A DNA stretch of 64,000 bases from Cohnella caldifontis (GCF_029360585.1 NZ_JAQZSJ010000006.1:181479-245478); one strand, 5' to 3'; positions 25,621-35,087 are shown, counted from the first letter of the stretch. A program made the numbers and translations. Notes: generated by a model not told the origin, from the sequence alone.

Positions 25621-27255
25621 TCAAGTCTCGACGAAAGGTTCGCTCATCCAAGCGGCGAAAACCTCCGCAAGCCGCGGGTCGAATTTGCTGCCGGCGCCTA
25701 GGCGGATTTCGGCCAACGCCGATTCCCGCGTCATCGCCGGCCGGTGCGGCCGGTCGTGGGTCATCGCGTCGAAAGCGTCCACGACCGCCATTAACCGGGA
25801 CAGCTCCGGTATCTGCTCTCCCCGCAGGCCGTAAGGGTATCCGCTGCCGTCCCAATTCTCGTGCACGGAGAGAATCGCCTCCGCCAGCGCGGGCTCGCCC
25901 AGCGAGAACGCCAGCCGGTATCCGATTTCGCTGTGGGTCCGCACGATATCCCACTGATCCGCGGCAAGCGGACCGTCATGCCGGTATACCTCCTGCGGAA
26001 TGGCGATATTGCCTACGTCATGCAGGCCGGCGAGCAGGGCGAGCGTGGACATGGCGGGAGATTCGGGCGAAATCCCGATCCGGAGGGCGAGCCCTTCCGC
26101 AAGCGCCGTCAACCGGCTCACGTGGGAACGATCCTCGATGCCGCGGGCGTACATCGCCTCCGTGATTTCCGCGATCAGCTTCTTGCGGATGGCCCGGCTT
26201 TCGAGAAGCTTCGTCTTGTACATTTCCTTCTCCGCTTGCTGGAAGAGCGGACCCCATTCCTCCCGGCCGGGATCCGCCAAGGTCGCGCAGCCGATCGCCA
26301 TGCTGATCGGAATCGGCGCCGCGTCGGCGGACTCGAACGCTTCCCGCAATCGGCGGATCCGTTCCGCGCATGCTTCCGCGTCCGCGCCGGGCAGCAGCAC
26401 GAGGAACTCGTCTCCTCCCCACCTCGCGCAGACGGCCGATTCCCCGAACGTTTGCCGGATGATCCCGCCCGCGCGGGTCAGCAGCTGATCGCCGTTCAAA
26501 TGCCCGAACACGTCGTTGACGAGCTTGAGCCCGTTCATGTCCGCCATGATCAGGCTGACGGGACGCGGCGAACCCGGACCGAAATCGGAGATCCATTTCT
26601 CCACGTAATTCCGGTTGAACATGCCGGTCAGCGGATCGTGCGTGCTCAGGAACTCCAGCTGCTCCTTGGATTTGTACTGCTCCGTGATGTCGGTCAGGAT
26701 GAGCATGATGCGGGGATCGTCGCCGGTTCCTTCGGGCATCGCGATCCGCTTGTAGTCGATCCGGATGCGCAAGCCGCCCCGTTGGAACGAATTCGGCAGC
26801 CCGTCGGAATAGCGCACTTCCGATTCGTCCGCCTGCGCCGAGAGCATCCGCTCCATCAGCCGCTCCACTTTCGCGCGCGTGTCGGGATCGTCCGGCCACA
26901 TCAGCTCGGTCACCGAAGCCCCGCCGATTTTGCCGCCGAAGATGCGCCGGCATTCCGCGCTGTACGGCTTTTGAACCTTCAGCGTGCGGTCGACGGTCAG
27001 AAACCCTTGCATGGCATTGTCCAGCAGCACGGACAGCTCGGATTCCATGCGCAGGAGGGCCAAGCTTTGGGAATCGCTGATCCGGAGAACTTTGTTCATT
27101 TCCCGCAGCAGCTTCTCATAGCGGGCGGAAAGCCGTTCGTAGCCGGGGCGCAGCGCATTGCCGGCGTACTCGGCCTCCTGCAGCTCCTGCCGGGCGGCAT
27201 AAAGCGTCTGCAGTTCTTCCCCGAACGCTTCATAATCCTTGCTTGACTTGGCCAT
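25621..27255 (-). CDS. PAS-GGDEF-HD-GYP cyclic-di-GMP enzyme (SiaD position)
   Basis: A 544-residue soluble protein. A coiled-coil-like N-terminus (about 10-80) precedes a PAS domain (about 75-195), a diguanylate cyclase domain with intact GGDEF at 280-284 (ARWGGDEFLVLL), and an HD-GYP phosphodiesterase domain with His412-Asp413 (GLHDVGNIAIP) and GYP at 472-474 (HENWDGSGYPYGL). It could therefore both make and break c-di-GMP. No RxxD product-inhibition site is seen before GGDEF. It is the last gene of a four-gene minus-strand operon with SiaB-, SiaC- and SiaA-like genes, the place taken by the cyclase SiaD in Pseudomonas aeruginosa, so SiaC probably controls it. The HD-GYP extension is not part of classical SiaD. 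Confidence 0.92.
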   Translation of the reverse strand: MAKSSKDYEAFGEELQTLYAARQELQEAEYAGNALRPGYERLSARYEKLLREMNKVLRISDSQSLALLRMESELSVLLDNAMQGFLTVDRTLKVQKPYSAECRRIFGGKIGGASVTELMWPDDPDTRAKVERLMERMLSAQADESEVRYSDGLPNSFQRGGLRIRIDYKRIAMPEGTGDDPRIMLILTDITEQYKSKEQLEFLSTHDPLTGMFNRNYVEKWISDFGPGSPRPVSLIMADMNGLKLVNDVFGHLNGDQLLTRAGGIIRQTFGESAVCARWGGDEFLVLLPGADAEACAERIRRLREAFESADAAPIPISMAIGCATLADPGREEWGPLFQQAEKEMYKTKLLESRAIRKKLIAEITEAMYARGIEDRSHVSRLTALAEGLALRIGISPESPAMSTLALLAGLHDVGNIAIPQEVYRHDGPLAADQWDIVRTHSEIGYRLAFSLGEPALAEAILSVHENWDGSGYPYGLRGEQIPELSRLMAVVDAFDAMTHDRPHRPAMTRESALAEIRLGAGSKFDPRLAEVFAAWMSEPFVET

Positions 27256-27275
27256 TTACCGTTCCGTCCTTCGTC

Positions 27276-29114
27276 TCAAAATTTACCGGGAAGCCGAAAC
27301 GCGAGCAAGGTCATGTCGTCCCGCTGGGGCTGTTCCCCCATGAAATCGGCCAACTCCCGCTCGAATCGGTCCCGCTGTTCCGCGAGCGGCAGCGGACCGT
27401 ATGCCTCCAGCCAATGCGTCAGACTCGTCTTCCCAAGCGAGAGGTTGCGCGGTCCGCCGTTCTGGTCGGGAATGCCGTCCGTCGCGAGATAGACGACGGC
27501 GCCCGGGGACAGGCGGATCTCATGATCCGTAAAGGCGACGTCCGCCGGCGTTCGGCGGTAACCGATCCGGGGCTTGTCCCCTTTGACCGTCCGCAATCCC
27601 GCGTCCTCCCGGTACGCCATCCAGATCCCCGCGCCCGCATACCGGATCCGATCGCCCTGCAGGAACAACAAGCCCAAATCCAGCCCGTCGTCGGTGCCTT
27701 CCGCGTCCCGCTCCGTCTGTCGCAGCGTTTCTTTGAGCAGGCGGTTCAGCATGCCCATCGCTTCGGACGGGGAGCCCGCCTCGCCCTGATCGGCGATTCG
27801 GCCGAGCAGCGACACGCTCAGCATCGTCATCAGAGCCCCGGGCACTCCGTGTCCGGAGCAGTCGCCGACGGCGATCCACGTCTCGTCCCCGGTCTCCCGG
27901 ATCCAGTAAAAATCGCCGCCGACTCCGTCCCTCGGCTTCCAGAAGACGAAGCTCTCGGGAAATCTCGTCTTGAACGCCTCTTCGGAAGCCAGCACGGATT
28001 GCTGGATCCGGCCCGCGTACGAGATGCTCTCCGTCATGAGCCGGTTTTTGTCCGCCAATTCGAGCGTCCGGTCCTCCACCATGCGCTCCAGCCGTTCGTT
28101 CAATTGCAGCGCGCGTTTGTAGGGATCCGCCATCCTGCGGGAGACGTTCGTGAAGAAGTAGACGGAGAGAATCAGGGAAATGACGACCAAAATCGTCGTA
28201 TTGTTGCGGATCGAAGCGAGGAAGCCCGTCGTTTCGCTTCTCGGGATCTGCACCAGCAGCCGCATGTCGGTCTCGCCGACCGGGTAGCTGATCATGTCCA
28301 CCTTGCGTCCCTGCCGGTCGGTCCCTTCGAACACGAATTCCTCCGATGCCTTGCCGCCGTTCCATGCCTCCAAAGCCTTGGGCATCAACCATTCGGATAC
28401 GTTCGAGCCCGTCTGGGAGAAGTCGTCCGAGAGGTGGATCGTTCCGTCCCGGCCGACCATCCAGAGATGGCTGCCGTCCACGAACCGGTAACCGGCGAAA
28501 TCGTCGGACAGCTTTTTCAGCGACAGCCCGATCCCGGCGATGCCGAGCGGCCGGTCGCCGGACCCGATCCGCACGTTGACGAACACGAACGTGTCTTTGC
28601 GGTTCGCGTTGTAATCGACGATCACGCTCGTTTTCCGTCCGGAGGCGAGCGTCTGGAAAAACCATTGGTCGTCCGGATCCGACTCGCTGACCGTGTCGAT
28701 GATTTGGCCGATTTCGGCCCAATAGTGAAACGTCAGCGCGCTGACGACGAAAGAATTCGTGTAGTCGTAGCTTCCCGACAGATCGGACAGTTTCCGTTTG
28801 ACCAGCGCGCCCAGCTTCCCGTCGGTCTCCCGGCCTTGCACCCACTCGGTCACGGCCGGATCGTCCGCCAGCAGCAGGGAAGTTTCCTCGGCCCGCTGGA
28901 TCCGGCCTTCGACTTGACCCGCGACGGAGCGGGCCATGACGGAAAGGTCGCTTTCTTTCAGTTTCTTGACGACTTCCCTTTCCGTGATCCGATACGACAT
29001 AAAGCCGATTAAGGATGCGGACAGGACGATCAGGGCGGAGGCCAGGATGACGACCTTCCATACGCTGCCGTCATACAGGGAACGGTTCCGGGTGTCTGCC
29101 TGAAGGTTGTTCAT
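27276..29114 (-). CDS. siaA: SiaA-like membrane PP2C/SpoIIE-type phosphatase
   Basis: A 612-residue membrane phosphatase. Membrane segment at about 19-41, an extracellular Cache-like sensing domain, a second membrane segment at about 295-315, a short HAMP-like linker and coiled coil, then a SpoIIE/PP2C domain with the metal-binding motifs GGDFYWI and VGDCSGHGVPGAL and a late DGIPDQNG. In the SiaABCD pathway SiaA dephosphorylates SiaC, which then activates the cyclase. It lies between the SiaC-like gene (6 bases upstream) and the cyclase (20 bases downstream). It could also be called RsbU-like, but the neighbours favour SiaA. The ligand of the outer domain is unknown. Confidence 0.88.
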   Translation of the reverse strand: MNNLQADTRNRSLYDGSVWKVVILASALIVLSASLIGFMSYRITEREVVKKLKESDLSVMARSVAGQVEGRIQRAEETSLLLADDPAVTEWVQGRETDGKLGALVKRKLSDLSGSYDYTNSFVVSALTFHYWAEIGQIIDTVSESDPDDQWFFQTLASGRKTSVIVDYNANRKDTFVFVNVRIGSGDRPLGIAGIGLSLKKLSDDFAGYRFVDGSHLWMVGRDGTIHLSDDFSQTGSNVSEWLMPKALEAWNGGKASEEFVFEGTDRQGRKVDMISYPVGETDMRLLVQIPRSETTGFLASIRNNTTILVVISLILSVYFFTNVSRRMADPYKRALQLNERLERMVEDRTLELADKNRLMTESISYAGRIQQSVLASEEAFKTRFPESFVFWKPRDGVGGDFYWIRETGDETWIAVGDCSGHGVPGALMTMLSVSLLGRIADQGEAGSPSEAMGMLNRLLKETLRQTERDAEGTDDGLDLGLLFLQGDRIRYAGAGIWMAYREDAGLRTVKGDKPRIGYRRTPADVAFTDHEIRLSPGAVVYLATDGIPDQNGGPRNLSLGKTSLTHWLEAYGPLPLAEQRDRFERELADFMGEQPQRDDMTLLAFRLPGKF

Positions 29115-29120
29115 GATCCG

Positions 29121-29519
29121 TTATTCCGCGGTTTTCGGCAAGATCCGAAAAGGGAGCAGCAGATCTTCCTTGAACTCCTCCGCGCATTCGAGTTCGCTCT
29201 CGTTGTCCTCGTCGTACAGCCAGCGAACCCCGACTTGTTTGCCCTGCTTGAACGCTTCGTCGAGCTTCTCCAGCATCATCAGGAAGCACTTGGTGCTGGT
29301 CGTGTTGATATAGGGCAATTGAAGCTCGATTTCCACGGTCGACTCCGCGTTCAAGTCCGCCAAATATTCGTCCAGCCACTTCAGCAGCGGCTCATAAAAC
29401 GCGAACGCGTTCTCCGGGTACGACTGTCCGCGAATGCTCAGAACGTGAAGCTCCGGATCGAAATCGACTTCCGGGGTGCTTCTCGTTCCTTCGATATATA
29501 CGTGCCGGATGCTGACCAT
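29121..29519 (-). CDS. siaC: SiaC-like protein (DUF1987)
   Basis: A 132-residue protein of the DUF1987/SiaC family. Family marks are the N-terminal TPEVDFDPELHVLSIRGQSY, PENAFAFYEPLLKWL and the central YINTTSTKCF (residues 70-79), which matches the region that holds the phosphorylated Thr in P. aeruginosa SiaC. In that system SiaC is phosphorylated by SiaB and dephosphorylated by SiaA; only unphosphorylated SiaC binds and stimulates the cyclase SiaD. Only 3 bases separate its start from the SiaB-like stop, so the two are translated together. Confidence 0.9.
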   Translation of the reverse strand: MVSIRHVYIEGTRSTPEVDFDPELHVLSIRGQSYPENAFAFYEPLLKWLDEYLADLNAESTVEIELQLPYINTTSTKCFLMMLEKLDEAFKQGKQVGVRWLYDEDNESELECAEEFKEDLLLPFRILPKTAE

Positions 29520-29522
29520 AGC

Positions 29523-30065
29523 CTATACGACCGCCTTTAGCGTGAAAAATGATAGGTTATTCCCGAGTTTGGTGACGGAATACGCCAGCGGAGACGTCGC
29601 CTTGCGGGCCATGTCGATCAACCCGACCCCGGCCCCGTTCTGCGGATCGTTCTTCTTCAGCTGATCTTTATAGAAGGCTTTCAGTTCGTCCTTGTTCAGC
29701 CGCACCAGCGCGTCGATCCGGCCGGTCAGTTCCCGAAGGTCCTCTTCCTCGATCAGGTTCCCCGCGCAGATGTAACTGCCTTGTCCGTCCTTGCCGATCG
29801 TGACGATGCTCGACTGCGCGATCTGGTCGCCGAGCGCGGAGCCCGATATTCTGGTGCAATAGTTTTTGATGTTCTGGGTCATTTCGATGAAGATGGAGAA
29901 GATGTGGAAAATCTCGTTTTTCGGCCGGTTTTCCGACTCCAGGTACGACTTGACGGCCTCTCCGTATTCCTCGATCAGTTGCTGGGACAGCCTGCCGGAA
30001 AAACAGATTAAGATGCCGTGGTCCTGCAGCAGCTTCTGCACGTTCAGCAGTTGTTTGTCGATCAA
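29523..30065 (-). CDS. siaB: SiaB-like protein kinase
   Basis: A 180-residue protein of the SiaB kinase family (DUF6272), an HATPase-type fold that phosphorylates SiaC. The family pattern is visible: an N-terminal ILICFSGRLSQQLI strand-helix, the IFSIFIEMTQNIKNYC segment equivalent to the N-box helix, and NGAGVGLIDMARKA, equivalent to the G-box. The start is a TTG at 30063-30065 with AAGGAGG about eleven bases upstream. A TATAAT on the minus strand (30131-30136) lies in front, with no clear -35. It is the first gene of the Sia-like operon and lies behind the terminator of the guanylate-kinase-like gene. Confidence 0.87.
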   Translation of the reverse strand: MIDKQLLNVQKLLQDHGILICFSGRLSQQLIEEYGEAVKSYLESENRPKNEIFHIFSIFIEMTQNIKNYCTRISGSALGDQIAQSSIVTIGKDGQGSYICAGNLIEEEDLRELTGRIDALVRLNKDELKAFYKDQLKKNDPQNGAGVGLIDMARKATSPLAYSVTKLGNNLSFFTLKAVV

Positions 30066-30193
30066 GAGCCGTGCTTCCTCCTTCGAAGATTCGGGCTGGG
30101 GGGCACGGCGGCGCCGACCCCGTTTCGTCCATTATATCAACCCTCGCAGGACAAAAATAGACACCGTGCGACATTTTTCCATCCTGCGCGCGC

Positions 30194-30222
30194 AGGAAAG
30201 AACCGCAGGGAATCCCTGCGGT
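30194..30222 (-). terminator. Terminator of the guanylate-kinase-like gene
   Basis: ACCGCAGGG pairs perfectly with CCCTGCGGT across a 3-base loop (30202-30222), followed on the minus strand by TTCTTTCC. It separates the helicase/kinase genes from the Sia-like operon. Confidence 0.75.
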
Positions 30223-30245
30223 CCGGCGATGATGCAACGTATGAA

Positions 30246-30833
30246 TCAGTCCTTGTCGACCAAACCGCGCTGCAGGTAACCTTCCAGCGTCTCCGTAATC
30301 CGGGAAACGGTATCGGCCAGGTCGTAATTGCCGTACGAATGCTCGCAGGCGAAGCGGTACGCCATCTCTTCATCGTAGCGCCGCATGCGGGCGGCCACGA
30401 CGTCGGGGTCCAGGCCGAGCTCCCGGTGCCGGTCCTCCAGCGTCCGCCGGTCGGCGTACAAGAACAAACGCACGGCGGCGTCGCCGTAAACGGATTTGAT
30501 CCGTTCCGCGCCTTCCCGGTTCAGCACCAAATACGCGCATCCGTGGTCCCGCAGCTGGCCGTCCACGTCCGCCCGGCGAATCCCGTAACGGTGCCCGTCG
30601 ATCCGAACGCTTTCGAGAAACTGTCCTTCGCCTTCCATCTTCTCATAGACTTCCGCGGCGACAAAGCGATAATCCCGTCCGTCGACTTCCCCCGGCCGCG
30701 GAGCCCGCGTCACGTAAGAAACGACCATGTTCATGCCGAACGTATGCCCGACCGCTTCCGCGACCGACTTGCGACCGGAACCGTCAGGTCCCGTAAAGAC
30801 GAAAATCCGACCCTGCCCCGAATGCTCCTGCAT
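30246..30833 (-). CDS. Guanylate-kinase-like P-loop protein
   Basis: A 195-residue P-loop protein of the guanylate kinase fold. P-loop GPDGSGRKS at about residues 14-22, and a GMP-binding segment YVTRAPRPGEVDGRDY very like the TTRxPRPGEVDGxDY motif of Gmk. Conserved YGI and the C-terminal lid/core helices are present. The P-loop (GPDGSGRKS instead of GPSGVGKGT) differs from the housekeeping enzyme, so this is probably a second, specialised paralogue; GMP kinase activity is not certain. The ATG at 30831-30833 has GGGAG upstream. It follows recQ by 65 bases on the same strand and is closed by a terminator. Confidence 0.8.
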   Translation of the reverse strand: MQEHSGQGRIFVFTGPDGSGRKSVAEAVGHTFGMNMVVSYVTRAPRPGEVDGRDYRFVAAEVYEKMEGEGQFLESVRIDGHRYGIRRADVDGQLRDHGCAYLVLNREGAERIKSVYGDAAVRLFLYADRRTLEDRHRELGLDPDVVAARMRRYDEEMAYRFACEHSYGNYDLADTVSRITETLEGYLQRGLVDKD

Positions 30834-30898
30834 GGAATCAGCTCCCGTCCGCTGAAATGACTGGCTGATTCGAGCATAGCTTCCAGCCGGCCGGTATG

Positions 30899-32704
30899 TC
30901 AATGGTCGCGAATGATCTCGAGCAGCGCCTTGCCGTATTTCGCCAGCTTGGCTTCCCCGATGCCTTTCACCCGGCGCAGCTCCTGCACGTCCGTCGGCCG
31001 GATCCGGCAAATTTCGCGCAGCGCGGCGTCGTGGAAAATGACGAAGGGCGGCACGTTCTCGCGGTCGGCCAGCGTCTTGCGCAGCGCCTTCAGCTTGGCG
31101 AACAAAGCTTCTCCTTCCGCGCCCAGATCGCCCTCCGCCGGCCGGGAGCGGCCGGTCGGAACCCGTCCCGGGTCGCTTTCCGGAACGACCTTGCGATATA
31201 CCCGTTCCTCCCCGCTCACGACGGCTCTCGCGCGCTCCGTCAACGTCACCGTCGGGTACGCGGTGTCGGTCACTCTCAAGTAGCCTTGCGCGGCCAGCGC
31301 CTGGATCAAGCCGACGACATCCCGCTCGGCGCGGCTGCGCATTCGGCCGTATACCGGCAGCCGGTCAAAGCCGAACTCGCGGATTTTCGCCTCCCCGGAG
31401 CCGCGGAGCACCTTCGCCGTCAGCGAGACCCCGAAGCGCTGCCGCATGCCCGCCACGCAGGCGATGACGACTTTGGCCGCTTCGGTGATATCCAACCGTT
31501 CCGCCGGGTCGAGGCAATTGCCGCATCGTCCGCAAGGCTCGCAGGCATCCCCGAAATAGGACACGATCGCTTGCTGCAGGCAGTCCTCGTGAAAGGCGTA
31601 CCGCACCATTTCGTTCAACTGGCGGTAGGCGTTTTTTTTGCGTTCTTCGTCGCCTTCGCCCTGTTCGATCAAATATTTCTGCGTCGCCGTGTCTTGGGGA
31701 GAATAGAGCAGGACGCACTCGCCCGGCTCGCCGTCGCGGCCGGCCCGGCCCGCTTCCTGGTAGTACGCCTCCAGGTTTTTCGGCAAGTTGTAGTGCACGA
31801 CGAACCGGACGTTGGATTTGTCGATCCCCATGCCGAACGCGTTGGTCGCGACCATGATCTGCACGTCGTCGCGCTGGAACGCGTCCTGGGCGGCCGCCCG
31901 CTCGCGTTCCTCCAGTCCGGCATGGTATTTGCCCGCGGCGAAGCCGTGTCCGGTCAAGAAGGCATGGCATTCCTCCACCTCCCGGCGGGTCGAGGCATAC
32001 ACCACCCCGGCTTCGCCTTCGTGCCGGCGCAGGCAGCGCAGCAATTGTTGCCGTTTGTCCGCGCCGCGGACGACCCGGAAGGAGAGATTCGCCCGCGCGT
32101 AGCCGGTCGTCACCCGCTGCGGATGCCGCAAGCCCAGGCGCTGCGCGATGTCCTCCCGCACCTCCGGCGTAGCCGTCGCGGTAAACGCGGCGACGGTCGG
32201 CCGCGGCTGCAGCTTGTCGATCAGCCGTTTGATCGACAGGTAACTCGGGCGGAAGTCGTGCCCCCATTGCGAGATGCAATGCGCCTCGTCGACGGCGACG
32301 AGGGAGACGGGCACGCGGCCGAGCCATTCGGCGAACCGCTCCGACTCGAGCCGTTCCGGGGCGATATAGACGATGCGGTATCGGCCGTTCTCGATCTCCC
32401 GGTACGCGCGGTTCATGTCCGAGGCGGACAGCGTGCTGTTGAGGATCGCGGCCGGGATGCCGGTCTCGTTCAGCGCGTCCGCCTGGTCCTTCATGAGGGA
32501 GATGAGCGGCGACACGACGATCGTGAGGCCCGGCAGCAGGACGGCGGGAATCTGGTAGCAGATCGATTTGCCAGCGCCCGTCGGCATGACCCCGAGCGCG
32601 TCCCGGCCGTCCAGGATCGCCTCGATGAGCTCCTCCTGGCCCCGGCGGAACGAATCGTAGCCGAAATACCGGCGCAGCGCCTCCAGCGCTTGTTCCGTCG
32701 GCAT
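30899..32704 (-). CDS. recQ: ATP-dependent DNA helicase RecQ
   Basis: A 601-residue 3'-5' DNA helicase acting in recombination and repair. Order: Walker A MPTGAGKSICYQIP, DEAH-type box VDEAHCISQWGHDFRPSY, helicase C-terminal domain with MGIDKSNVRFVVHY and YYQEAGRAGRDG, zinc-binding cysteines (CEPCGRCGNC), winged-helix RQC domain, and a C-terminal HRDC domain (LRRVKGIGEAKLAKYG). This is a full-length RecQ. The ATG at 32702-32704 has GAAAGGAGGG upstream. It begins 31 bases after the helD stop, so it is in one transcription unit with it. Confidence 0.97.
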   Translation of the reverse strand: MPTEQALEALRRYFGYDSFRRGQEELIEAILDGRDALGVMPTGAGKSICYQIPAVLLPGLTIVVSPLISLMKDQADALNETGIPAAILNSTLSASDMNRAYREIENGRYRIVYIAPERLESERFAEWLGRVPVSLVAVDEAHCISQWGHDFRPSYLSIKRLIDKLQPRPTVAAFTATATPEVREDIAQRLGLRHPQRVTTGYARANLSFRVVRGADKRQQLLRCLRRHEGEAGVVYASTRREVEECHAFLTGHGFAAGKYHAGLEERERAAAQDAFQRDDVQIMVATNAFGMGIDKSNVRFVVHYNLPKNLEAYYQEAGRAGRDGEPGECVLLYSPQDTATQKYLIEQGEGDEERKKNAYRQLNEMVRYAFHEDCLQQAIVSYFGDACEPCGRCGNCLDPAERLDITEAAKVVIACVAGMRQRFGVSLTAKVLRGSGEAKIREFGFDRLPVYGRMRSRAERDVVGLIQALAAQGYLRVTDTAYPTVTLTERARAVVSGEERVYRKVVPESDPGRVPTGRSRPAEGDLGAEGEALFAKLKALRKTLADRENVPPFVIFHDAALREICRIRPTDVQELRRVKGIGEAKLAKYGKALLEIIRDH

Positions 32705-32735
32705 GTTTTGCTCCCTCCTTTCATTTTTTGCAACG

Positions 32736-35087
32736 TTAAAGCTTGCCGCGATCCGGAAGCCATGGAGACGGCTCCCCCAAACAATAGACGTGAAGCGCGT
32801 GCAGCGCCCGCGTGCAGACGGTGTACAGCAGCTTGCGGTCCCGGTCTTGTCCGTACCGCGCGGCGGACGCGTCCCAGACGACGACGGCGTCGAACTCGAT
32901 GCCTTTGGCCAAATAAGAAGCCAATACCGATACGCCCTTCGGCAATTCGGCCGACGCTCCGGAAAGGTAGGTCAGCGGAACCTCGTCGGGCAGCCTTTCT
33001 TTCAGCAGCGCCGCGGCGTTGCCGCATTCCTTCGCGGATTTGGCGATGACCCCGATCGTACCGTAACCTTGTTCCAGCAACCCGCGGATGTCCGCGGTCA
33101 CCGTGTCCGCCAACCGGGCGCCGTCCCGGCACCGGATCAGCGTCGGTACCTCTCCTTCCCGCTGGAAAGGCCGGATCTCCGCGGATTCCTCGGGGAGCAG
33201 GATCTTTTTGCTGTATTCCACGATCGGACGCGTAGACCGGTAGCTGGTCGTCAGCCGCCACACCGCCGTATCTTCCTGCGGCATCAGGCGGGTCCAGCCG
33301 CCGAAGCCCCCGCTCTCCTGCGCGCCCGCGTAGATCGCTTGGTTGAAGTCGCCCAGCACGGTCAGCCGGGCCTGCGGAAAGCGCCGGCGCAAATACGCCG
33401 CCTGGAACGGCGAATAATCCTGCGCCTCGTCCACGAACAAATGCCGGATATCGGCCTCGACCTTGCGGAAGCCTTCCAGACCTTCCATGAAATACAGCAA
33501 GGGCGTGGCGTCCTCGTGGTCCACCGTTTTGCGCGCCAGCGTTTCTTCCGCGCGGTTCGCCATCCACTCCCAGCCCTCCGGCAGCTTGCCGTCCGGCGAG
33601 CATGCCGCGAACAGCGACCGGCTGCGGAACAGCTCGCGGTACGTGTCGACCGCGTCGAGAAACCGGTAAGCTTTGACGGCTTTCACGAGCGGGCCGACCG
33701 CGTTCTCGATCGCGCTTCGCATGAGCGCTTCGGTCATCCGGTCCTCGTCGTCGAAGGCGTCCTCGCGGAACCCGCCTTTGCGGCGGATCTGCACGTACGC
33801 GCGCTGGATTTCCTCGTCGTCCGCCAGTTCGGCCGCTTCTTCCACCCAAGGTTCGTTCATCTGGTCGTCCGCCCAGGCCGCCAGCTTCGCGAGCAGCCAT
33901 TTCCGCAGCGTGGCGGCGCGATACGCGAAACCTTCCGACGCTTTGACGGCGTAATATTGCTCCGCCATTTCCTCGGCCGACACGATGGTCGCTCCGCGGA
34001 AGCGCAGCGGACGGAATCGGACGCCCTCGTGCTGCAGCCGGTCGAAATATCGCTCCACCGTCATGAAGAAGTGCTCGGAGCCTTTATAGCGCACGGCCTT
34101 CTCCCGGGCCAGGCCCTCCGGCGTTCCCTCGGAGGCGTTCAGCGCTTCCGTCTGGGAGAACAGGTCCTCGACCTGGAAACGCCGCCCCAGCCGGGCTTCG
34201 ATCAGCTCCCGGAACGTCATCTGGCGCATGTTGGCTTCACCCAGGTCGGGCAATACGCGGGAGATGTATCCTTTGAACACCGGGTTGGGGGAAAAAAGCA
34301 CGATCTGGTCGGGCGTGAGCGTGCCGCGGAAGCGGTACAGCAAGTACGCCACGCGCTGCAGCGCCGCGGACGTTTTGCCGCTTCCCGCCGCCCCCTGCAC
34401 GACCAGCAGCTTATGCTTCTCGTCCCGGATGATGCGGTTCTGCTCTTTCTGGATCGTCGCCACGATGCTTTTCATCGACGTATCCGACTTCTCGGACAAC
34501 ACGGCCTGCAAGATTTCGTCCCCGACCGTCTCGTCCGTGTCGAACATATGCTTCAGCTTGCCGGCCCGGATGACGAACTGCCGCTTCAGCAGCAGCTCCC
34601 CGCCGATTTCCCCTTCCGGGGTTTCGTATGCGGCCGGGCCGGGTTCATGGTCGTAGAACAAGCTCGAAATCGGGGCGCGCCAATCGTACACCCAGAACGT
34701 CTCGTCGTCGTCGCTCATGAGGGAAGCCCGGCCGATGTAGATTTGCTCCGGCCCCCTGCCGGTTTCGGCGAAATCGATCCGGGCGAAATACGGATTGTCG
34801 TGCATGCGGGCCAGCCGTTCGACCGCTTCGAACGCCACCCGGTGGCTGCGCTCCCGCTCGATCAGCACTTCCTTCTGCTGCATGATGCTGGTCCACGTTT
34901 CCCCCAGCTCCGTCGCGTCGGAGAAGTTCATCCGGACGTCGTCCCAGAACTCCTGGCGGATTCCGACGACGTCGCCCCGCCGTTCGCCCAGTACGGCGAG
35001 CTCCTTGTCCAGCCGGTTCTCGATCTCCTTCAGCACTTCGTTCAGCCGCTTCCGTTCCCACTCGCGCTCGGTGGATTCGTTCGACAC
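32736..35087 (-). CDS. helD: HelD-type superfamily 1 helicase (RNA polymerase recycling)
   Basis: A 783-residue UvrD/Rep-like ATPase of the HelD type, which in Bacillus removes stalled RNA polymerase from DNA. A long N-terminal coiled coil (about 1-80; LNEVLKEIENRLDKE) precedes Walker A AAGSGKTSAALQRVAYLLYR, motif II LFVDEAQDYSPFQ, motif III VLGDFNQAIY, motif IV TSYRSTRPI and C-terminal GIEFDAVVV. I chose GTG at 35085-35087 with AAAGGGG upstream; an in-frame ATG further up would add residues with no family similarity. It is divergent from moxR and followed by recQ. Confidence 0.92.
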   Translation of the reverse strand: MSNESTEREWERKRLNEVLKEIENRLDKELAVLGERRGDVVGIRQEFWDDVRMNFSDATELGETWTSIMQQKEVLIERERSHRVAFEAVERLARMHDNPYFARIDFAETGRGPEQIYIGRASLMSDDDETFWVYDWRAPISSLFYDHEPGPAAYETPEGEIGGELLLKRQFVIRAGKLKHMFDTDETVGDEILQAVLSEKSDTSMKSIVATIQKEQNRIIRDEKHKLLVVQGAAGSGKTSAALQRVAYLLYRFRGTLTPDQIVLFSPNPVFKGYISRVLPDLGEANMRQMTFRELIEARLGRRFQVEDLFSQTEALNASEGTPEGLAREKAVRYKGSEHFFMTVERYFDRLQHEGVRFRPLRFRGATIVSAEEMAEQYYAVKASEGFAYRAATLRKWLLAKLAAWADDQMNEPWVEEAAELADDEEIQRAYVQIRRKGGFREDAFDDEDRMTEALMRSAIENAVGPLVKAVKAYRFLDAVDTYRELFRSRSLFAACSPDGKLPEGWEWMANRAEETLARKTVDHEDATPLLYFMEGLEGFRKVEADIRHLFVDEAQDYSPFQAAYLRRRFPQARLTVLGDFNQAIYAGAQESGGFGGWTRLMPQEDTAVWRLTTSYRSTRPIVEYSKKILLPEESAEIRPFQREGEVPTLIRCRDGARLADTVTADIRGLLEQGYGTIGVIAKSAKECGNAAALLKERLPDEVPLTYLSGASAELPKGVSVLASYLAKGIEFDAVVVWDASAARYGQDRDRKLLYTVCTRALHALHVYCLGEPSPWLPDRGKL

